A stretch of DNA of 64,000 nucleotides from Agrostemma githago (taxonomy: Eukaryota > Streptophyta > Magnoliopsida > Caryophyllales > Caryophyllaceae): contig OY288242.1 in the NCBI GenBank assembly GCA_958450325.1, forward strand, positions 65,301,562 through 65,365,561, written 5' to 3'. The translations under genes were made by a program, and so were the position numbers. The notes under the pieces are model-generated. The model searched no databases. It was not told the origin of the DNA and saw only the letters and a list, made by a program, of their open reading frames with translations. Positions 1 to 11,208 of this stretch are shown here, in pieces (positions within the stretch are counted from its first letter, which is position 1; every line of letters begins with the position of its first letter).

Positions 1-450
1 CATCAACTCACACAAATTCGATATCAAATAGAACCACCTTCCACTAATCTCAAAATCAAAGTAAATCAACCACAAATAAAGACCCAATAAACAATAATTA
101 TCCGATCCAAACTCATAGCAGAAGTCACAGACAAGTGAAAAGAAGAAAAGTCGGAAACTGATGGATTGTGCCATACCCGACCTGAGATTGGTGATACAAG
201 CGACTGACACAAACCACACACACGACGGAAACACCCACGGACACAATAGCTGACTGACGGACAACATCAAACAAAGCGACCGGCGACCGCAAACGGACTG
301 ACTCTGAAAGTGGCGACAAAGACTAACGCGGACAACCACGGACAGTGACGCAGACTAATCAACAAACGACGACTAGCAGCGCGAGATGGGGTTGATGATG
401 GTGAAAGTATACGGAGGTAGATTATTGGAAGATGGTTCCGATACATTAAA
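1..450. other. Unassigned DNA left of the outer retrotransposon
   Basis: No convincing gene is visible. The part around 180-360 is rich in short ACGGAC/GACTGAC-like words and gives only short shadow reading frames. It may be flanking DNA or the upstream part of the chromovirus LTR. The LTR start cannot be fixed because its partner LTR is not in the window. Confidence 0.3.
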
Positions 451-718
451 TAGAGGTTGATGTTGTTGGTAAAAGTAGTTACTTGTGGCGGGAAAAGTTG
501 TTAGCAACGATTGACCAAGTTTGTTAGCATTGAGCAAGTTTGTTATTATAAATGATCTTGCAAAGTTGTAACAAATTGATTCACAATATAATACAAATAT
601 CTTCTATTTCAATGCTTTTCTATTCTCTCTCATTATTCTGTTACAAATGCCATTGTTGAATACTCGAACTCGAGGTGCTCTTCCTCCATTGTAGAACCAC
701 TTCCTGCGTCCGGTATCA
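451..718 (+). repeat. 5' LTR (3' part) of chromovirus A
   Basis: The stretch ends in CA directly before a primer-binding-site-like sequence and is followed closely by gag, as expected for the end of a 5' LTR. It has a TATA box, and the short length fits small-LTR chromoviruses. The right edge is well supported by the PBS. The left edge is a guess, because no second LTR copy is present for comparison. Confidence 0.5.
547..553 (+). promoter_or_regulatory. TATA box in chromovirus A LTR
   Basis: TATAAAT lies about 170 bp before the LTR end, a normal place for an LTR promoter. No transcription evidence can be seen from sequence alone. Confidence 0.45.
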
Positions 719-719
719 T

Positions 720-731
720 TAGTATCAGAGC
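720..731 (+). other. Primer binding site of chromovirus A
   Basis: TAGTATCAGAGC matches the usual plant initiator-Met-tRNA primer site TGGTATCAGAGC except for one base. It follows the LTR end by one base, which sets the LTR/internal boundary. Confidence 0.65.
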
Positions 732-740
732 TTCATCATC

Positions 741-1872
741 ATGGCGCCGAAGCATATCACTATAAAGTAGTTACAAGCAATCATGGAGAACCGTATACTC
801 AACATGGAGCAGAGGCTAGAGAATTAGGCGGCGACATTGACGAAGAACTCAGCTTATTTTGCCGAAATTCTTCGAATGTTAAAGGAGGAGCAGGAGCAAC
901 CGCTGAACGGCGGACCTCCACCGCCTAGGAGTAATATTTCTTTCAATCCTAAGGTGGAGTTCCCGACATTTGATGGTAAGAATCCTCGTTTATGGATTAA
1001 AAAGTGCAATAAATATTTCAATTTGTGTAAAATTGAGATGAATCGGCGTATCGATTTAGCAAGTATGTATATGATTGGTAGAGTTGAGTCTTGGTTTAAC
1101 AATTACATTGCGGTGCGTAATGTGATTACCTGGGATGAATTCATTGTTGATTTGTGTGCTCGATTTAAGGAAGAAATTGGGGGAGATGTGGAAGAATTCA
1201 ATAAATTGAGTCAAACTGGTAGTATTGATGATTATCTGGATTCTTTTGAGAATTTGAGAGCATTAATGACTCAAAGAAATGCATTATTGCCTGATCAGTA
1301 CTTCTTAGACAGTTTTATTGGTGGTTTAAAGCTGACATTGAAGCCTTTTGTGCGTGCTTTTAAGCCTGCTAGTTTGGCTGAGGTAGTAGAATATGTCAGG
1401 CTGCTGGAGGAGGCCCTAGCAGCGACGAAATATACTCCCAAAACATTTTTGAATAACCCTAAATTCATGCCTGTTATGAACAAAACATTCAATAAGGGCA
1501 TGTTGCCAACACCACCTGCGAATTCGAGTAATAACATACCAAATACACAACAGAATCAAACTAAGTTCTTAAGTGCAGAAGAAAGGGCTGAGAAACAGAG
1601 GAAAGGAGAATGTTATTTCTATAGTGAACCTTATAAGAGGGGGCGTAAGTGTAAGCTCAAACAAACGCAGCTATTTGCTGTAGAAATTTCAGCTTGGGAG
1701 GAAGAGGATGAGCTTATTGAGATGGAAGAGGGGGATAGTTTAAGTGAAATTTCTAATGTAATTCAGTCAGGGGAACCTTCTATTTTTGTAAGTGCTTTGG
1801 CAGGAAGTCAAGGGTTTCAAGCTATGAGAGTGACATACTATTATGGAAGAAAACCTACACACATTTTTATAA
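741..1872 (+). pseudogene. gag: gag of chromovirus A (interrupted)
   Basis: The product would be the retrotransposon capsid polyprotein that packages element RNA in the cytoplasm. The ATG at 741 follows the PBS, but two in-frame stops (TAG at 768 and at 825) interrupt the first 30 codons. From there a frame of about 350 codons runs on. It shows the retrotransposon gag domain (FPTFDGKNPRLWIKKC, then DEFIVDLCARF and SFIGGLK) and a damaged zinc knuckle, CYFYSEPYKRGRKCK, where the second Cys is Tyr and the His is Arg. The frame then enters the aspartic protease (GRKPTHIFI), stopping just before the expected Asp-Thr-Gly. There CACTA-1 sequence begins, and the protease resumes at 41454 as FLDQNMAVKLGCKL. 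Confidence 0.85.
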
Positions 1873-2040
1873 CTTTGAAGATGAATAGGTGCCTCATCTA
1901 GCACCACCTCACCCTTTTTGAAAGCTCTCTTGTTTTTCCTGTACGGGTGGCCCTCGGGTAGAAACTGTCTATGACAGTCAAACCAACTAATTTTGCTGGA
2001 ATTTCTTAGGTAGAACGCTTTACTTTCATTCATGCAAGAA
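1873..2040 (-). pseudogene. tnp2: CACTA TNP2 transposase fragment (later part)
   Basis: Read on the minus strand this gives FDCHRQFLPEGHPYRKNK followed by KGEVVLDEAPIHL. This is the conserved plant TNP2 segment that follows the WTINDFPA...GWSTAGK region. The preceding part of the same protein is found on the same strand ending at 36563, so the two pieces flank CACTA-2. About 40 codons between them are missing. The left edge joins chromovirus protease codons without any transposon terminus, which marks a deletion junction near 1870. Confidence 0.75.
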
Positions 2041-2175
2041 CACTACAACAAAAAGGCTTTTTCGTGACAATTATTTCGTGACGATTGAAAAATCGACATA
2101 AACAACCCACAATTATAGTTGATAACTTAGCCTAACGAATATCAATCGTCAATAATACACCCCATTAAACGATGG
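2041..2175. repeat. Left terminal and subterminal region of CACTA-2
   Basis: The CACTA terminus is followed by TTTCGTGACAATT and TTTCGTGACGATTG, then an inverted relative (ATCAATCGTC). Such repeated words near the ends are the usual transposase binding arrays of CACTA elements. They differ completely from the 20-bp palindromes at the CACTA-1 right end, so the two ends belong to different elements. Confidence 0.6.
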
Positions 2176-2732
2176 GGTAGCATGTTGTAATTCTTTTGAT
2201 TTTTTTTTCATTTAACCGCCTCTCTGGAAGTTTTCGTTTAATCCTAGTCTGTCCTAGGATTTTTCTCGGACCCAAACCCTAACCAATTCATCGAAAACTG
2301 AAGCGTCAAGTTCATATGGAACGTCGATTTCTTTGCAATTAACATCGTAGGTTGGATCCCTTTCGCATTAGTCACTTTTTTTGTTCTTCTAATATTTAAG
2401 TTTTGCCAATCTTTACTCTTCAATTATTTCTGTTTTCGTTAATTATAAACTTAGGGTTAAGTTAATTTCAATTTTTAATATTTAATTTCTCTAGTATTTC
2501 GGTAGATTGAATGTTGTGAATAGCGTATGCTGGTCAGTTTATTGTATTATCTGAACTTGAAATTTCTTACTCTCTCATCATCTCACCCGCGTTTTGAAAC
2601 TAATGAAGTAATTTGAACTGAAAATTTCTGTTTAGCTGCGTAATATGCTTAACTTTGTTTTTGTTTGGATTCTTTAAGTTAAGAATGTTACAGAGCATCT
2701 TTGTTGTTAATATTGCCCTAGAATTTCATATG
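2176..2732. other. Captured non-coding DNA in CACTA-2 (5' UTR/intron-like)
   Basis: A pyrimidine-rich stretch is followed by a short less AT-rich block near 2290-2360 that ends in CGTAGGTTGG. After it comes AT-rich, intron-like sequence. It continues, after removal of Tat-1, into the intron before the carbonic-anhydrase-like exon at 20274. It may be promoter and leader of the captured gene, but no diagnostic coding sequence is visible. Confidence 0.35.
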
Positions 2733-2737
2733 ATATT

Positions 2738-3444
2738 TAATGGGGGTCGGTAGCCTGCCATGGGCGGCCCGCCATGCGGATCCCGGGGCGACCCGACCCA
2801 TACCGCAAAAAGGCCTGCCAGGCAGGCCAGCCAATAGGATCTATCTCAATGATTCCAGGAAGCTTCTTCGGAGAGCAGCGCTAAGCTCCAAGTGAGAGGC
2901 CAGGGCCCCTGCCCATCAGGGTCAGGCCACGGCCACCGAAGCCAAGGAAAAATACCTCCCTGCCAGTCAGGCGTCTGGGGGACAACCCCTGACGAACTCG
3001 GGACAGACGACCAGAGCCCACCCTGTTCATGCCTAAGGTAAAGAGGAAATGAGTGGACAAGGAGCGCCCACGTGTCGCCCACACATACCTTCTCTCTCTC
3101 TTCCTCTCTCTTGTGGGAACTTACAAATACTCATGTACTTCCCACAAGAAAGACGTTGGACTTTCTCTCTCTAGAATCTCACACTAGAAAACGCCACCTT
3201 ACTCCTCTCGAGTAAGGTTCATCAAGTGCATTCACGGACTGACTTAGGCATCGAAGAGGGTTTTCTCGGACACCTTCGAGGCCTATGCGCTCCTGGTGTG
3301 CAGGTGACAGGCCCACTCTGTCGGGAAGGTCCAACTGCTGGTGTGAGAGGAAGGAGAAGCTTGGAGGACTAAACCACTCCATTGAAGAATCAGAAACTCA
3401 GAGATCTGAATCTGTTTTAGGTCAATTTTTTCCATGTCGGAACA
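2738..3444 (+). repeat. 5' LTR of Tat-1
   Basis: It is homologous to 19523-20223. The end GGAACA is next to the PBS, and the first bases are mutated from TG to TA. The promoter position reads TACAAATA at 3122-3129, where the 3' copy has TATAAATA, so the 5' LTR TATA box looks mutated. A CT microsatellite is shorter here than in the 3' copy. Confidence 0.9.
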
Positions 3445-3447
3445 ATT

Positions 3448-3465
3448 TGGCGCCGTCTGTGGGGA
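3448..3465 (+). other. Primer binding site of Tat-1
   Basis: TGGCGCCGTCTGTGGGGA starts three bases after the LTR end. It has the TGGCGCCG...GGGGA form common in Tat/Athila elements, where the primer is usually an Asp-type tRNA. tRNA identity was not checked. Confidence 0.75.
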
Positions 3466-3508
3466 TCTTAAACTGAGATTCCTCAAAGAACCAAAAGCCA
3501 TTGAAGGA

Positions 3509-5165
3509 ATGCCTGAGGTTGTCGAAACTGAATCAGGGGTGGATCCGGCGGGACAACCAGTAATCCCCCTGTACGGCATGCCCTTACCAGCAAAGGAGGT
3601 GACGCCCGCTGCCACACTCCGGGGGATGGGGCAGGCCACCCTCTACGAAGAACCAAACAAGGAAGTCACAGGCGCAACCGGGCAGGGGGAGCAACATGGG
3701 CTCAACCTTAGCCTCACCCTTGCTCAAGCTGCGCAGGCTGCGTAGGCTGTTGTCTTTTTCTCCGCCATGCTAGATAAGCAGGTTACACCTGAGGACCTGG
3801 TAGGCAGGATCGCAACGACCCCCAGACACCTACACTTTGAGAGTGCTGAAAGGGCTGGGGGCACGAAGCGGACCGCCGCTAGGAACGTTCATAGGAAGGC
3901 AAAGAAGACAGCTCGAGGATACGTACAGGCTAAGAGGTGCATCATAACTGACGCCTAGAAACAGCCAACTCAACAGCAAGATGGGTCTGTGCACACCACA
4001 GAGTCCACTGCATCTGCCGAGAAAAGAGGTCTATCCCAGGAAATGCAGGGTGGGGTCTTTACAACCGAAGGAACCCGTTTCAAAGAGCCTGGGGGCAAAG
4101 CAGGGTGGGGTCTTTACCAGACTGACGCTTGCTGCGGAACCACAGAAGGCTCCAGGGCTGTCAAAAAGTATGCTGGACAGGATCAATCAGGGTAGACCCC
4201 TGGAGTCGGAGCACCATCAGCAGCCACCCAGGGAAAAGAGACATAGACATCGCTCCCCCGAAAAGGAGGATGGGGCAGCAAGTAGGCACGCACCTAGACA
4301 CCACTCCCCTAGCGCTGGTAGACCGACCCCTGATAGATGGGATGACTACGGTTACCACTCTACGAGAAGCATATCTAAGGTACTGGGTAGGCCTACCAGG
4401 ACCCCGCTTCACCCTGAAGTTCAGAGTTGCCCCATCCCAAAAATTAAAATGCCCACAGTTAAGTTCGATGGGACTACCGATCCCGAGGGCCACCTGGCGG
4501 CCTACGAAAGCCATATGGGAATGTATGATGTTGACGCCGCTGCCTGGTGTAAATTCTTCCCAACAACTTTGGAGGGCTTGGCCCAAGGGTGGTTCAAGGA
4601 CCTGCCGCGGGGATCGATTTATTATTTCGAGGAGCTGGCCGAATCCTTCCTAGACCAATATGCAGGGAATAAAAGGCGCGGGTTGACTCGCTTTGACCTG
4701 ATGACCCTGAAGCAGAAAAAGGGGGAGGCCATCAGGGAATATCTCAAAAGGTTTGACCAAGCCTTCCAGCAGGTCAGGGAGATCGATGACTCAACGGCGG
4801 CCTATGGGCTGACCAACTCACTACTCCCATGAGAAATGAAGAACCAAATGATCAGAGCCCAACCAGAAACTCTGGCTAAAGCTCGTAAGATAGCGAAGGC
4901 TACAAGCTGCAGGAAGAATTCCACAGCCTGCCGGATACCCCTGCATGACCTCCCAGGCCACAGAGGGGACCGCAGGGTGGGCGCAGCAGGGGCGAGACGG
5001 CAGGAAGGCAAATAGCTGACGAGGGTGATACCCCGAGAAGGGAACGCGTGGCTTATCTGCCAAGGTTTGACAGTTACACAGCCCTTAACAAATAGAGAGC
5101 TGAGATATTCGAGCTGGAAAAGGAGACAGCAAAATGGAATCGCCCGAGCAAGCCACGCAGCCTAA
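3509..5165 (+). pseudogene. gag: gag of Tat-1 (multiple stops and frameshifts)
   Basis: Capsid region of the Tat polyprotein. The most plausible start is the ATG at 3509 (MPEVVETESG). A frame-equal ATG at 3434 lies inside the last bases of the LTR and would translate the PBS. The frame has a TAG at 3743 and further stops, then the capsid domain appears in another frame: MPTVKFDGTTDPEGHLAAY, WCKFFPTTLEGLAQGWF and REYLKRFDQAF up to a TGA near 4830. More gag-like sequence continues beyond. A short word (GGTGGGGTCTTTAC) is repeated at about 4051 and 4103, suggesting a small duplication. The gene is non-functional as read. Confidence 0.8.
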
Positions 5166-6131
5166 AGGGGGACCCGAAAAAGTTCTGTACGTACCACGAT
5201 TGCATAGGGCACACGACTGAGGAGTGCTCCCACCTGAAGGATGAGATAGAAAAACTCATCAGGAACGGCTGGTTGACTAACTATGCTGCCAGGAACAAGG
5301 AACAGAAAGCTGCCACAGATAAACCGGAGGGCTCGGTGCAGGACCGCTTCATAATTCATGTGGTGTCACGAGATGCTGAGGGCCAGACGAGCCGGAGGGG
5401 CCAGAAAAGGAAGATCCGGGAGCTCCGTAATCAGATTTGCTACGCTGACAGAGCAGGGAGCCCGACTGGCCTAACACTAAGCATAACTCCCCAAGATGCA
5501 GGCCGGGTGATCTACCCTCACAGTGACCCCTTAGTCCTGCCACTGATTATTAGCAACCACAAAGTAAGAAGGTGCATGGTCGATACTGGCGCCTACACAA
5601 ACTTGTTATACAAGGACGCCTTTGACAAGATGAACCTGGAAAAAAGACACCTCAAGCCTGCCCCCGGGTCCTTGTATGGCTTCAGCGGGGCAGGGATTCT
5701 CTCAATGGGAGTCATTGAACTGCCAGTCACCTTCGGGGAGGGGGCATCCCCCATGAACATCTGAGCCTCATTGGTGGTTGAGGACGCCAAATCAGCATAC
5801 AACGCTTTGATAGGCAGGGCCACCCTGGATGAAATCGAGGCCGCAATATCCATCAGAGTGTTAACCGTAGCTTATGTCACAGACTTTGGAATGGAAGGTA
5901 AAATACACGGGGACCAAGAGTCAGCCAGACAATGCTACTCGGTCGCCCCGTGCACCCACGAAACAGAAAAGAAAAGGCAAACGAAAGGCAGACAGCTCCC
6001 CCAGCAGGGAAGGAGAGATTACGGCTGATCAACAGGCAGTAAAAAAGACTGACCACCCAGAACCTGGGGGCGAAAGTATACTAGTAGAGCTGGAGCCAAG
6101 AAGGCCGGTCCTGATCGGCACCGACCTAGAA
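5166..6131 (+). pseudogene. gag zinc-knuckle-like end and aspartic protease of Tat-1
   Basis: This segment would cleave the polyprotein. It opens with a Cys/His cluster (FCTYHDCIGHTTEECSHLKD, from 5183) typical of Tat gag ends. A pepsin-like protease follows, with an intact DTGAYTNLLY active-site motif near 5582 and the second motif AYNALIGRATL near 5800. One in-frame TGA at 5762 and a frameshift near 5990 interrupt it. The last codons (LEPRRPVLIGTDLEES) continue after removal of the gag-only element as SYRKKLIKVL at 12617, which proves that the insertion hit a continuous reading frame. Confidence 0.8.
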
Positions 6132-6136
6132 GAGTC

Positions 6137-7548
6137 TGATATGGGTTAAGTCGCATCACCAAATCAAGTTATCCTAATACTACTAACAAGAAGCTAGCGG
6201 TAAGTAGGGTATCGTATCCACAGGGAAATGGTCAAATTGTCTAATAGCTAAGATTCTAAATTGCTCGAAACAATTGGCTTGATTGATTTAACTAAGACTA
6301 GAAATACGTAAACAAAATATGAATTAATCAATTAAAGGAAAATCTAGGGCTATGGGTTCACAATGAGTAGACAAATGATCATGCAAGAATAAGCGATAAA
6401 CACACAAACATGCTAGTTGGCTATAATACGTCCTCTCGGATCGAAATCAACCTAGGTAGACACTAACGGGCTCTCGCTACTTATTAGGCTTCCTACCGAA
6501 TCACATGCGGGTCTAATCTCAACTCGGCTCTCACACATGAACTGAAATTTTCCAAATTCGATTAGCAAGTTGTGGCCTTTAACAAATTAATCGTCTTTTA
6601 GAGCATGTTAACAAGGCACTAGCATATATATGAATTCATCAAATATTCAGCAAGAACTTATATTCTACCCATCGATCCCCCTTGACCCTAGTAACGGAAT
6701 TAGCTACTCATAATTAAATTCACACGAAATAAACAATTGATAATGAAATGCATAATGATTGATATGGAAAAGGGAAAACTAATAAAATCAATACTAGAAA
6801 TGAAAATAGACGATCAAGAACGTAAAAGATGAATAAGAATTGAAACTAATTGAAATGATTACCGATTGGAAAATTGTAGCAAGAACAAGAGTAAATCTTC
6901 CAACTAGAGAATGAAAAAAAGGTAATATTATTCTACTACTAGGCTTAGGGTTCTTAGGAATGAAAAAAGGGTACGTTCCAATCTAATACAAGGCATTCCT
7001 ATATAGCAAAAGAAAGAAGAAGCTGAAAAGACACTACAGCTATGTCGTCCCGAATCGGGATGGAGTCCGTCCCGAATCGGGATGGAGTCGGTCCCTAATC
7101 GGGATTAAAGTCGTCCCATGGGATGAGGGTCGTCCCGAATCGGGACAGCTGAAAAATCCAATATTGCTCAATTTCCTTCATTTTGCCGTGAGTAAGAAGA
7201 TAGGGACGACATCCATCCCTAGGGACGGACCTCGGGACCAACAAAAAGGACTCCTCTGGTCTTCTAAACTTCGTGATATGGTTCCAACTTGACCCGGGAT
7301 CACTTTATGACATCCACGCAACCTCGATAGCGACACCTAACTTGTGGATAAATAGTCACCGACCTCCATGTGAGCCATGATGAAAGGGAAAAGGCGCCCA
7401 TATTGCCTATTTTCCTACGAAACCAACAAAACACTACAAAAAACGCTAGAGGAGAAGATTAGTTCCCAAAACCACTCCTAAGAGCACATTTTACACAATA
7501 AATACATGGGAAAAAGTGGATAAAAGCATATAAAATATCAACACATCA
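6137..7548 (-). repeat. 3' LTR (in element sense) of gag-only element
   Basis: Near-identical to 11231-12616. In element sense it begins TGATGTGTTGATA and ends CCCATATCA. A minus-strand TATATAG-type box is at about 6999-7007. It holds the GTCCC...GGGAC palindrome array with one unit more than the other LTR. Confidence 0.85.
7047..7146. repeat. GTCCCGAATCGGGAC palindrome array
   Basis: Five closely spaced inverted-repeat units are seen: GTCCCGAATCGGGA twice, GTCCCTAATCGGGA, GTCCCATGGGA and GTCCCGAATCGGGAC. The partner LTR at 12141-12214 has the same array but lacks one unit, so units are gained or lost. Role unknown; it lies just downstream (in element sense, upstream) of the TATA region and could be a binding site cluster. 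Confidence 0.7.
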
Positions 7549-7561
7549 AAATCCCCCAAAC
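7549..7561 (-). other. Polypurine tract of gag-only element
   Basis: On the minus strand TTTGGGGGATTT lies directly against the LTR. This is a standard plus-strand priming site for Tat/Athila-type elements and confirms the orientation. Confidence 0.7.
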
Positions 7562-9452
7562 CGAACTCTTGCTTGTCCTCAAGCAAGCATCATCAAACAT
7601 GACAAAACAAGAGCGGTGAACAAAACCAAATATCCCCGAAATGACAAATCCCATTGACAAGCTCTAGCAAGTTCACAATTTAATCTCAATTCAAACACGA
7701 GATGCAAGATAAGCACACATGGTTTAGAATTACATGGCAAAAATATGAAGAAGACAAGTACTGAGACATTTCAACTCTTGCATGACCCTTATTGACATCA
7801 GACTCCTCACGGGTTCACTCTTCACTCATTTGTGAACGGGTAGTATATTGTGAGAACACTCACCTAATACAACTCATAAGAATGTGCCCGCGACGTAGGA
7901 TGGTAAACATTCCAAATTCCATTGACAATTTATCACAATTTGCACAAAAGAAACTAAGAAAAGGACAAAAGAAGGCTCGGGTGAAGGGTAGAAGGTGGAC
8001 AAACGTTATGGACATGTGGAGCTAAAGGTTAAACTAGCAACAATCCAAACGCGCTAAGAATGCTCATACCACGACAAACACCACTAAGTCTTTATTACAT
8101 CAATACAAAACGATGTACGTATCGGAATATAACTTCAACTAACATCACTTCCCAATTCAATAACAATTATAAACACCTGGAAGTAACATAATCTTTTCTT
8201 TCACTTCTTTCTTCTCGTTTTTTTTCCTTTTTTTTCATCTTCAAACTCTTTTTTTTTCAACATTTTTTTTCTTTCAACTTCATTTTTCATTTTTCCACAA
8301 AAGAAACCTCAAGAATCAATCCCGGAAACAATTCTCACATTATTATCAACATTCACCACAATAACCTTAATGAGCATTCATAACGCATCCGACAGTTACT
8401 AGCTTAACAAGGTAGGCATGATATTTGTAGCTAAATATTGTGGGATATAAAAATAAGCATGTGGGCTCAAAAGGCTAAGATATATTATGTGAGAAAACAA
8501 CGAAATAGCTTCAAGTGCAAATTGATCAAAAACATCACGAAAAATGGAACAAAAACCATTCATGTGCGTAATTATGCAACGCATACTACGAGGAGACCTA
8601 CTCTCACCTAAAAACGATCGATTAAACATGAATTGATCCAAAAGGCTCTAAAACTCGCATTTTGTAGCTTACCAACGTCAAAGATCAAGTATACTTTGTC
8701 TTAGTCTCATCATCACATATAAAAATGCCAAAACATCACCAAAATGTACAAATCCTGAAAACCAAGCTTAAAAAGAGATATGAACGGAAAACCGCAAAGC
8801 TATGCAAGGGGATAAGCACAACGGGATAGCAACAAACCCATGGACACAAACAATTTTTTTTTAGAACAATTTTTTCAAATATTTTTCTTTTTAATTTTTT
8901 TTAGATTTTCCAAGATTTTCAAATCAAACAAACACAACTATATACAACAATATAAACCAATCCCTCCTCCAAGCTAGAACGACACATTGTCCTCAATGTG
9001 GCAAAACACAACAAACCAAAAAATCATCTTCCGGCGCAAAAGGCCACAATTCAATCATAGCGTTCTAAAAACAGAGATGAGGATTGACAAATAAAAGAAA
9101 AACTAAGCAAAGACACATACGACATTTGTAGAAACCTTCCCAAGCTAGCTTGAAAGTGGGCACTGTTCCATTCCATTCATTCGAGCATCATTACGCCATG
9201 ATTCTCGAGTACCTGAAAAGGACAAGGCTAATACAAAACTAAAAAAACCAAAAACCTATTGTCCGATCAATTACAACAAAACCAAATTGTCTAAATCAAA
9301 CCAAAACAAGTCCAAAAACGATAAAAGGAAAAAGTGGTCCAAAAATCCAACAGCGAAAAAAAACAAAATAATAAAAATAAAAATCTCAAACTACTCTAAA
9401 AACACGGGTTGTCTCCCGCATTGTTTTATCGTTCTGCATGACTTGTTTTCTC
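7562..9452 (-). other. Non-coding internal region of gag-only element
   Basis: No supported ORF is visible. T-rich and A-rich tracts occur near 8200-8290 and 8850-8930. Short plus-strand frames here have no recognisable domain and run against the element sense. Confidence 0.5.
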
Positions 9453-10325
9453 CTAAACGGCACCATCTTCGTCTTTCTTTAAAAATCCCATCAATGCCCG
9501 TAGTAGCAAATCATATTCCTGCGCATGAGAAATATGAAAGCAATCATAAGTCATGGACAAGGTATAAACGGTATAATAAATCAAAAGGAATAAATGCAAT
9601 ATCTTATCAAACCCGACACCAGTTCTAACACGAACACTCCACTCATTAGCAGGAGATGGAGTATACAGCTTGTCATCATGACACACAATGTTAAAGTCCA
9701 CCGGGAAAACATTATCAAAATTTAAATTAGATAGATTAGTAGATTTACCTTTCATCAAATCAAATGAAATGAGGAAAATAGGAAAGGGTTTACCAACATT
9801 GATGTCAAGCAGTTCACTGGCGCATAATGGTAGTAGGGAAGCCAAAGACGGAGGCGGATCGGGAGTGCACAACAGTGGCACTAGACATGGAGGAGGATGG
9901 AGTAAAGGAGCTGAGGAAACTACTTCCATATGCATGTTGGGAGAAAAGGTAATCGACTCGAAAACCAAGGAATTCTTCAATTCAATGTTATTTCCATTAT
10001 TCCCTCGAACCTCCAAATCAAAATCAAGAGATTCCATGGTGCCCTCATCATTAAACTGCTCACTAAAAAGGCTCATGGTTCCTTCACAATCGTCACTCTC
10101 AATGGCGTCAATAACTAAGGACTCTAGGAGGACCTCATCACAACAAGTCTCAACGGTGGTCTCAATGGAATCCTCAATAGTATTAATAGCATCAACAAGG
10201 GGTTTCTTAGGCACAACTGGAGGAGTTCCTTCAAGAGACTCAGAAGGGGCTATTATATTGGCTTCTCTAGGAGGATGCTCACTGTGATTCACTATCTCGA
10301 TTGAATCGCCAACAACAAGGGTCAT
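9453..10325 (-). CDS. Acidic ORF of the gag-only element, function unknown
   Basis: An open frame of 290 codons starts with ATG (MTLVVGDSIEIVNH). It is rich in Glu, Asp, Ser, Val and Pro in its first half, with repeated acidic phrases (DAINTIEDSIETTVETC, DAIESDDCEG) and Pro-rich runs near residue 145-165. I recognise no catalytic motif or zinc finger. It follows the gag remnant after about 60 bases on the same strand, so both could be read from one element transcript. Being still open in a relatively young element suggests recent coding function or chance. It could be a diverged gag C-terminal extension. Confidence 0.5.
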   Translation of the reverse strand: MTLVVGDSIEIVNHSEHPPREANIIAPSESLEGTPPVVPKKPLVDAINTIEDSIETTVETCCDEVLLESLVIDAIESDDCEGTMSLFSEQFNDEGTMESLDFDLEVRGNNGNNIELKNSLVFESITFSPNMHMEVVSSAPLLHPPPCLVPLLCTPDPPPSLASLLPLCASELLDINVGKPFPIFLISFDLMKGKSTNLSNLNFDNVFPVDFNIVCHDDKLYTPSPANEWSVRVRTGVGFDKILHLFLLIYYTVYTLSMTYDCFHISHAQEYDLLLRALMGFLKKDEDGAV

Positions 10326-10385
10326 CTTGAGAGTGGTAGTCTCAACAATACGGGGGATTGGGTCAATGGTAGATGGAACATTAAA

Positions 10386-11021
10386 TCAAAAACTCGGTCC
10401 ATCGTCATCGTCATCATTGTTATCCAACAATTCATGATTATCAAAACCTTGAGACTCACATGGAGGAGCATGATAATCACTAAGATAAGTGGTTACCGTA
10501 TGTCGAGCCGTATTACAAGTATCCTCACAAGCTTGTTGTAGAAACATTGCGTCACTCGTAACCTCATTTTGGAACGACGCGTTATTGTGAATATAAACTA
10601 ATGCCTCACCCTCATGAACCACATGATCATTAGGCACAACGTCATTAGGCTCATTTTCACTTGCCATCTTCTTTAGCATTCTTTCAGTTCTAGCCTGACT
10701 GGCGTGGAATTCTGTTTCAAAGCTTGTTGGAGCCAAATTTGTTTTTACCGCTTTGGGGGCTTGTGCTTGGGACATCCAAGCTAAATAGTGCAAGAAATCC
10801 CATAAATCCCTTGTATTTTTATTGTAAATACCTCCCATGGTCATGTTAACGGCTAATTCACGACAGTCGTGATTCATTCCTGCAAAAACAGCATGACCCA
10901 ATTCGAGCTCATCATAGAAATATCCAAAGGAAGCAAGGTTATTAACATATCCCTTGAATCGATCAAGATACTCATGAAAAACGTCGTGCTCGCATTGTGG
11001 GAAGATAAGAGAGAGATTCAT
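10386..11021 (-). CDS. gag: Gag-like protein of the gag-only element (partial capsid domain)
   Basis: Starts at an ATG about 190 bases after the PBS and runs 211 codons. The first 90 residues resemble the C-terminal half of an Athila-type capsid domain: FHEYLDRFKGYVNNLASFGY, then LGHAVFAGMNHDCRELAVNM and TRDLWDFLHYLAWMS. The rest has no known motif and ends in an acidic tail (NNDDDDDGPSF). The usual N-terminal gag half is missing, so this is a shortened gag. It would help packaging of the element RNA if it still assembles with capsids of an autonomous partner, which is inference. Confidence 0.6.
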   Translation of the reverse strand: MNLSLIFPQCEHDVFHEYLDRFKGYVNNLASFGYFYDELELGHAVFAGMNHDCRELAVNMTMGGIYNKNTRDLWDFLHYLAWMSQAQAPKAVKTNLAPTSFETEFHASQARTERMLKKMASENEPNDVVPNDHVVHEGEALVYIHNNASFQNEVTSDAMFLQQACEDTCNTARHTVTTYLSDYHAPPCESQGFDNHELLDNNDDDDDGPSF

Positions 11022-11208
11022 ACCTGAAAATCACTAAAACTACAAGAAAACGGTGAGATGGATCCCATGTTCCTTGGGAGTAAAATGAAAGCGTAACGGG
11101 TCATTAAAGCGTCTACAAGGAACTAATGAAATCAGTTTCGAGGAACTTTCGTTCCCTGAAACAAAAGAGAGTAATAAAGAAACAAGCTAAAAGCAGTAAA
11201 AGACCGTC

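Noticed and set aside
125..319. 64-codon minus-strand ORF near the left edge
   Set aside because: Low-complexity Val/Ser-rich translation, no homology that I recognise and no promoter context.
9287..10287. Plus-strand ORFs in the gag-only element
   Set aside because: They run against the element sense and overlap the minus-strand acidic ORF; they look like shadows.
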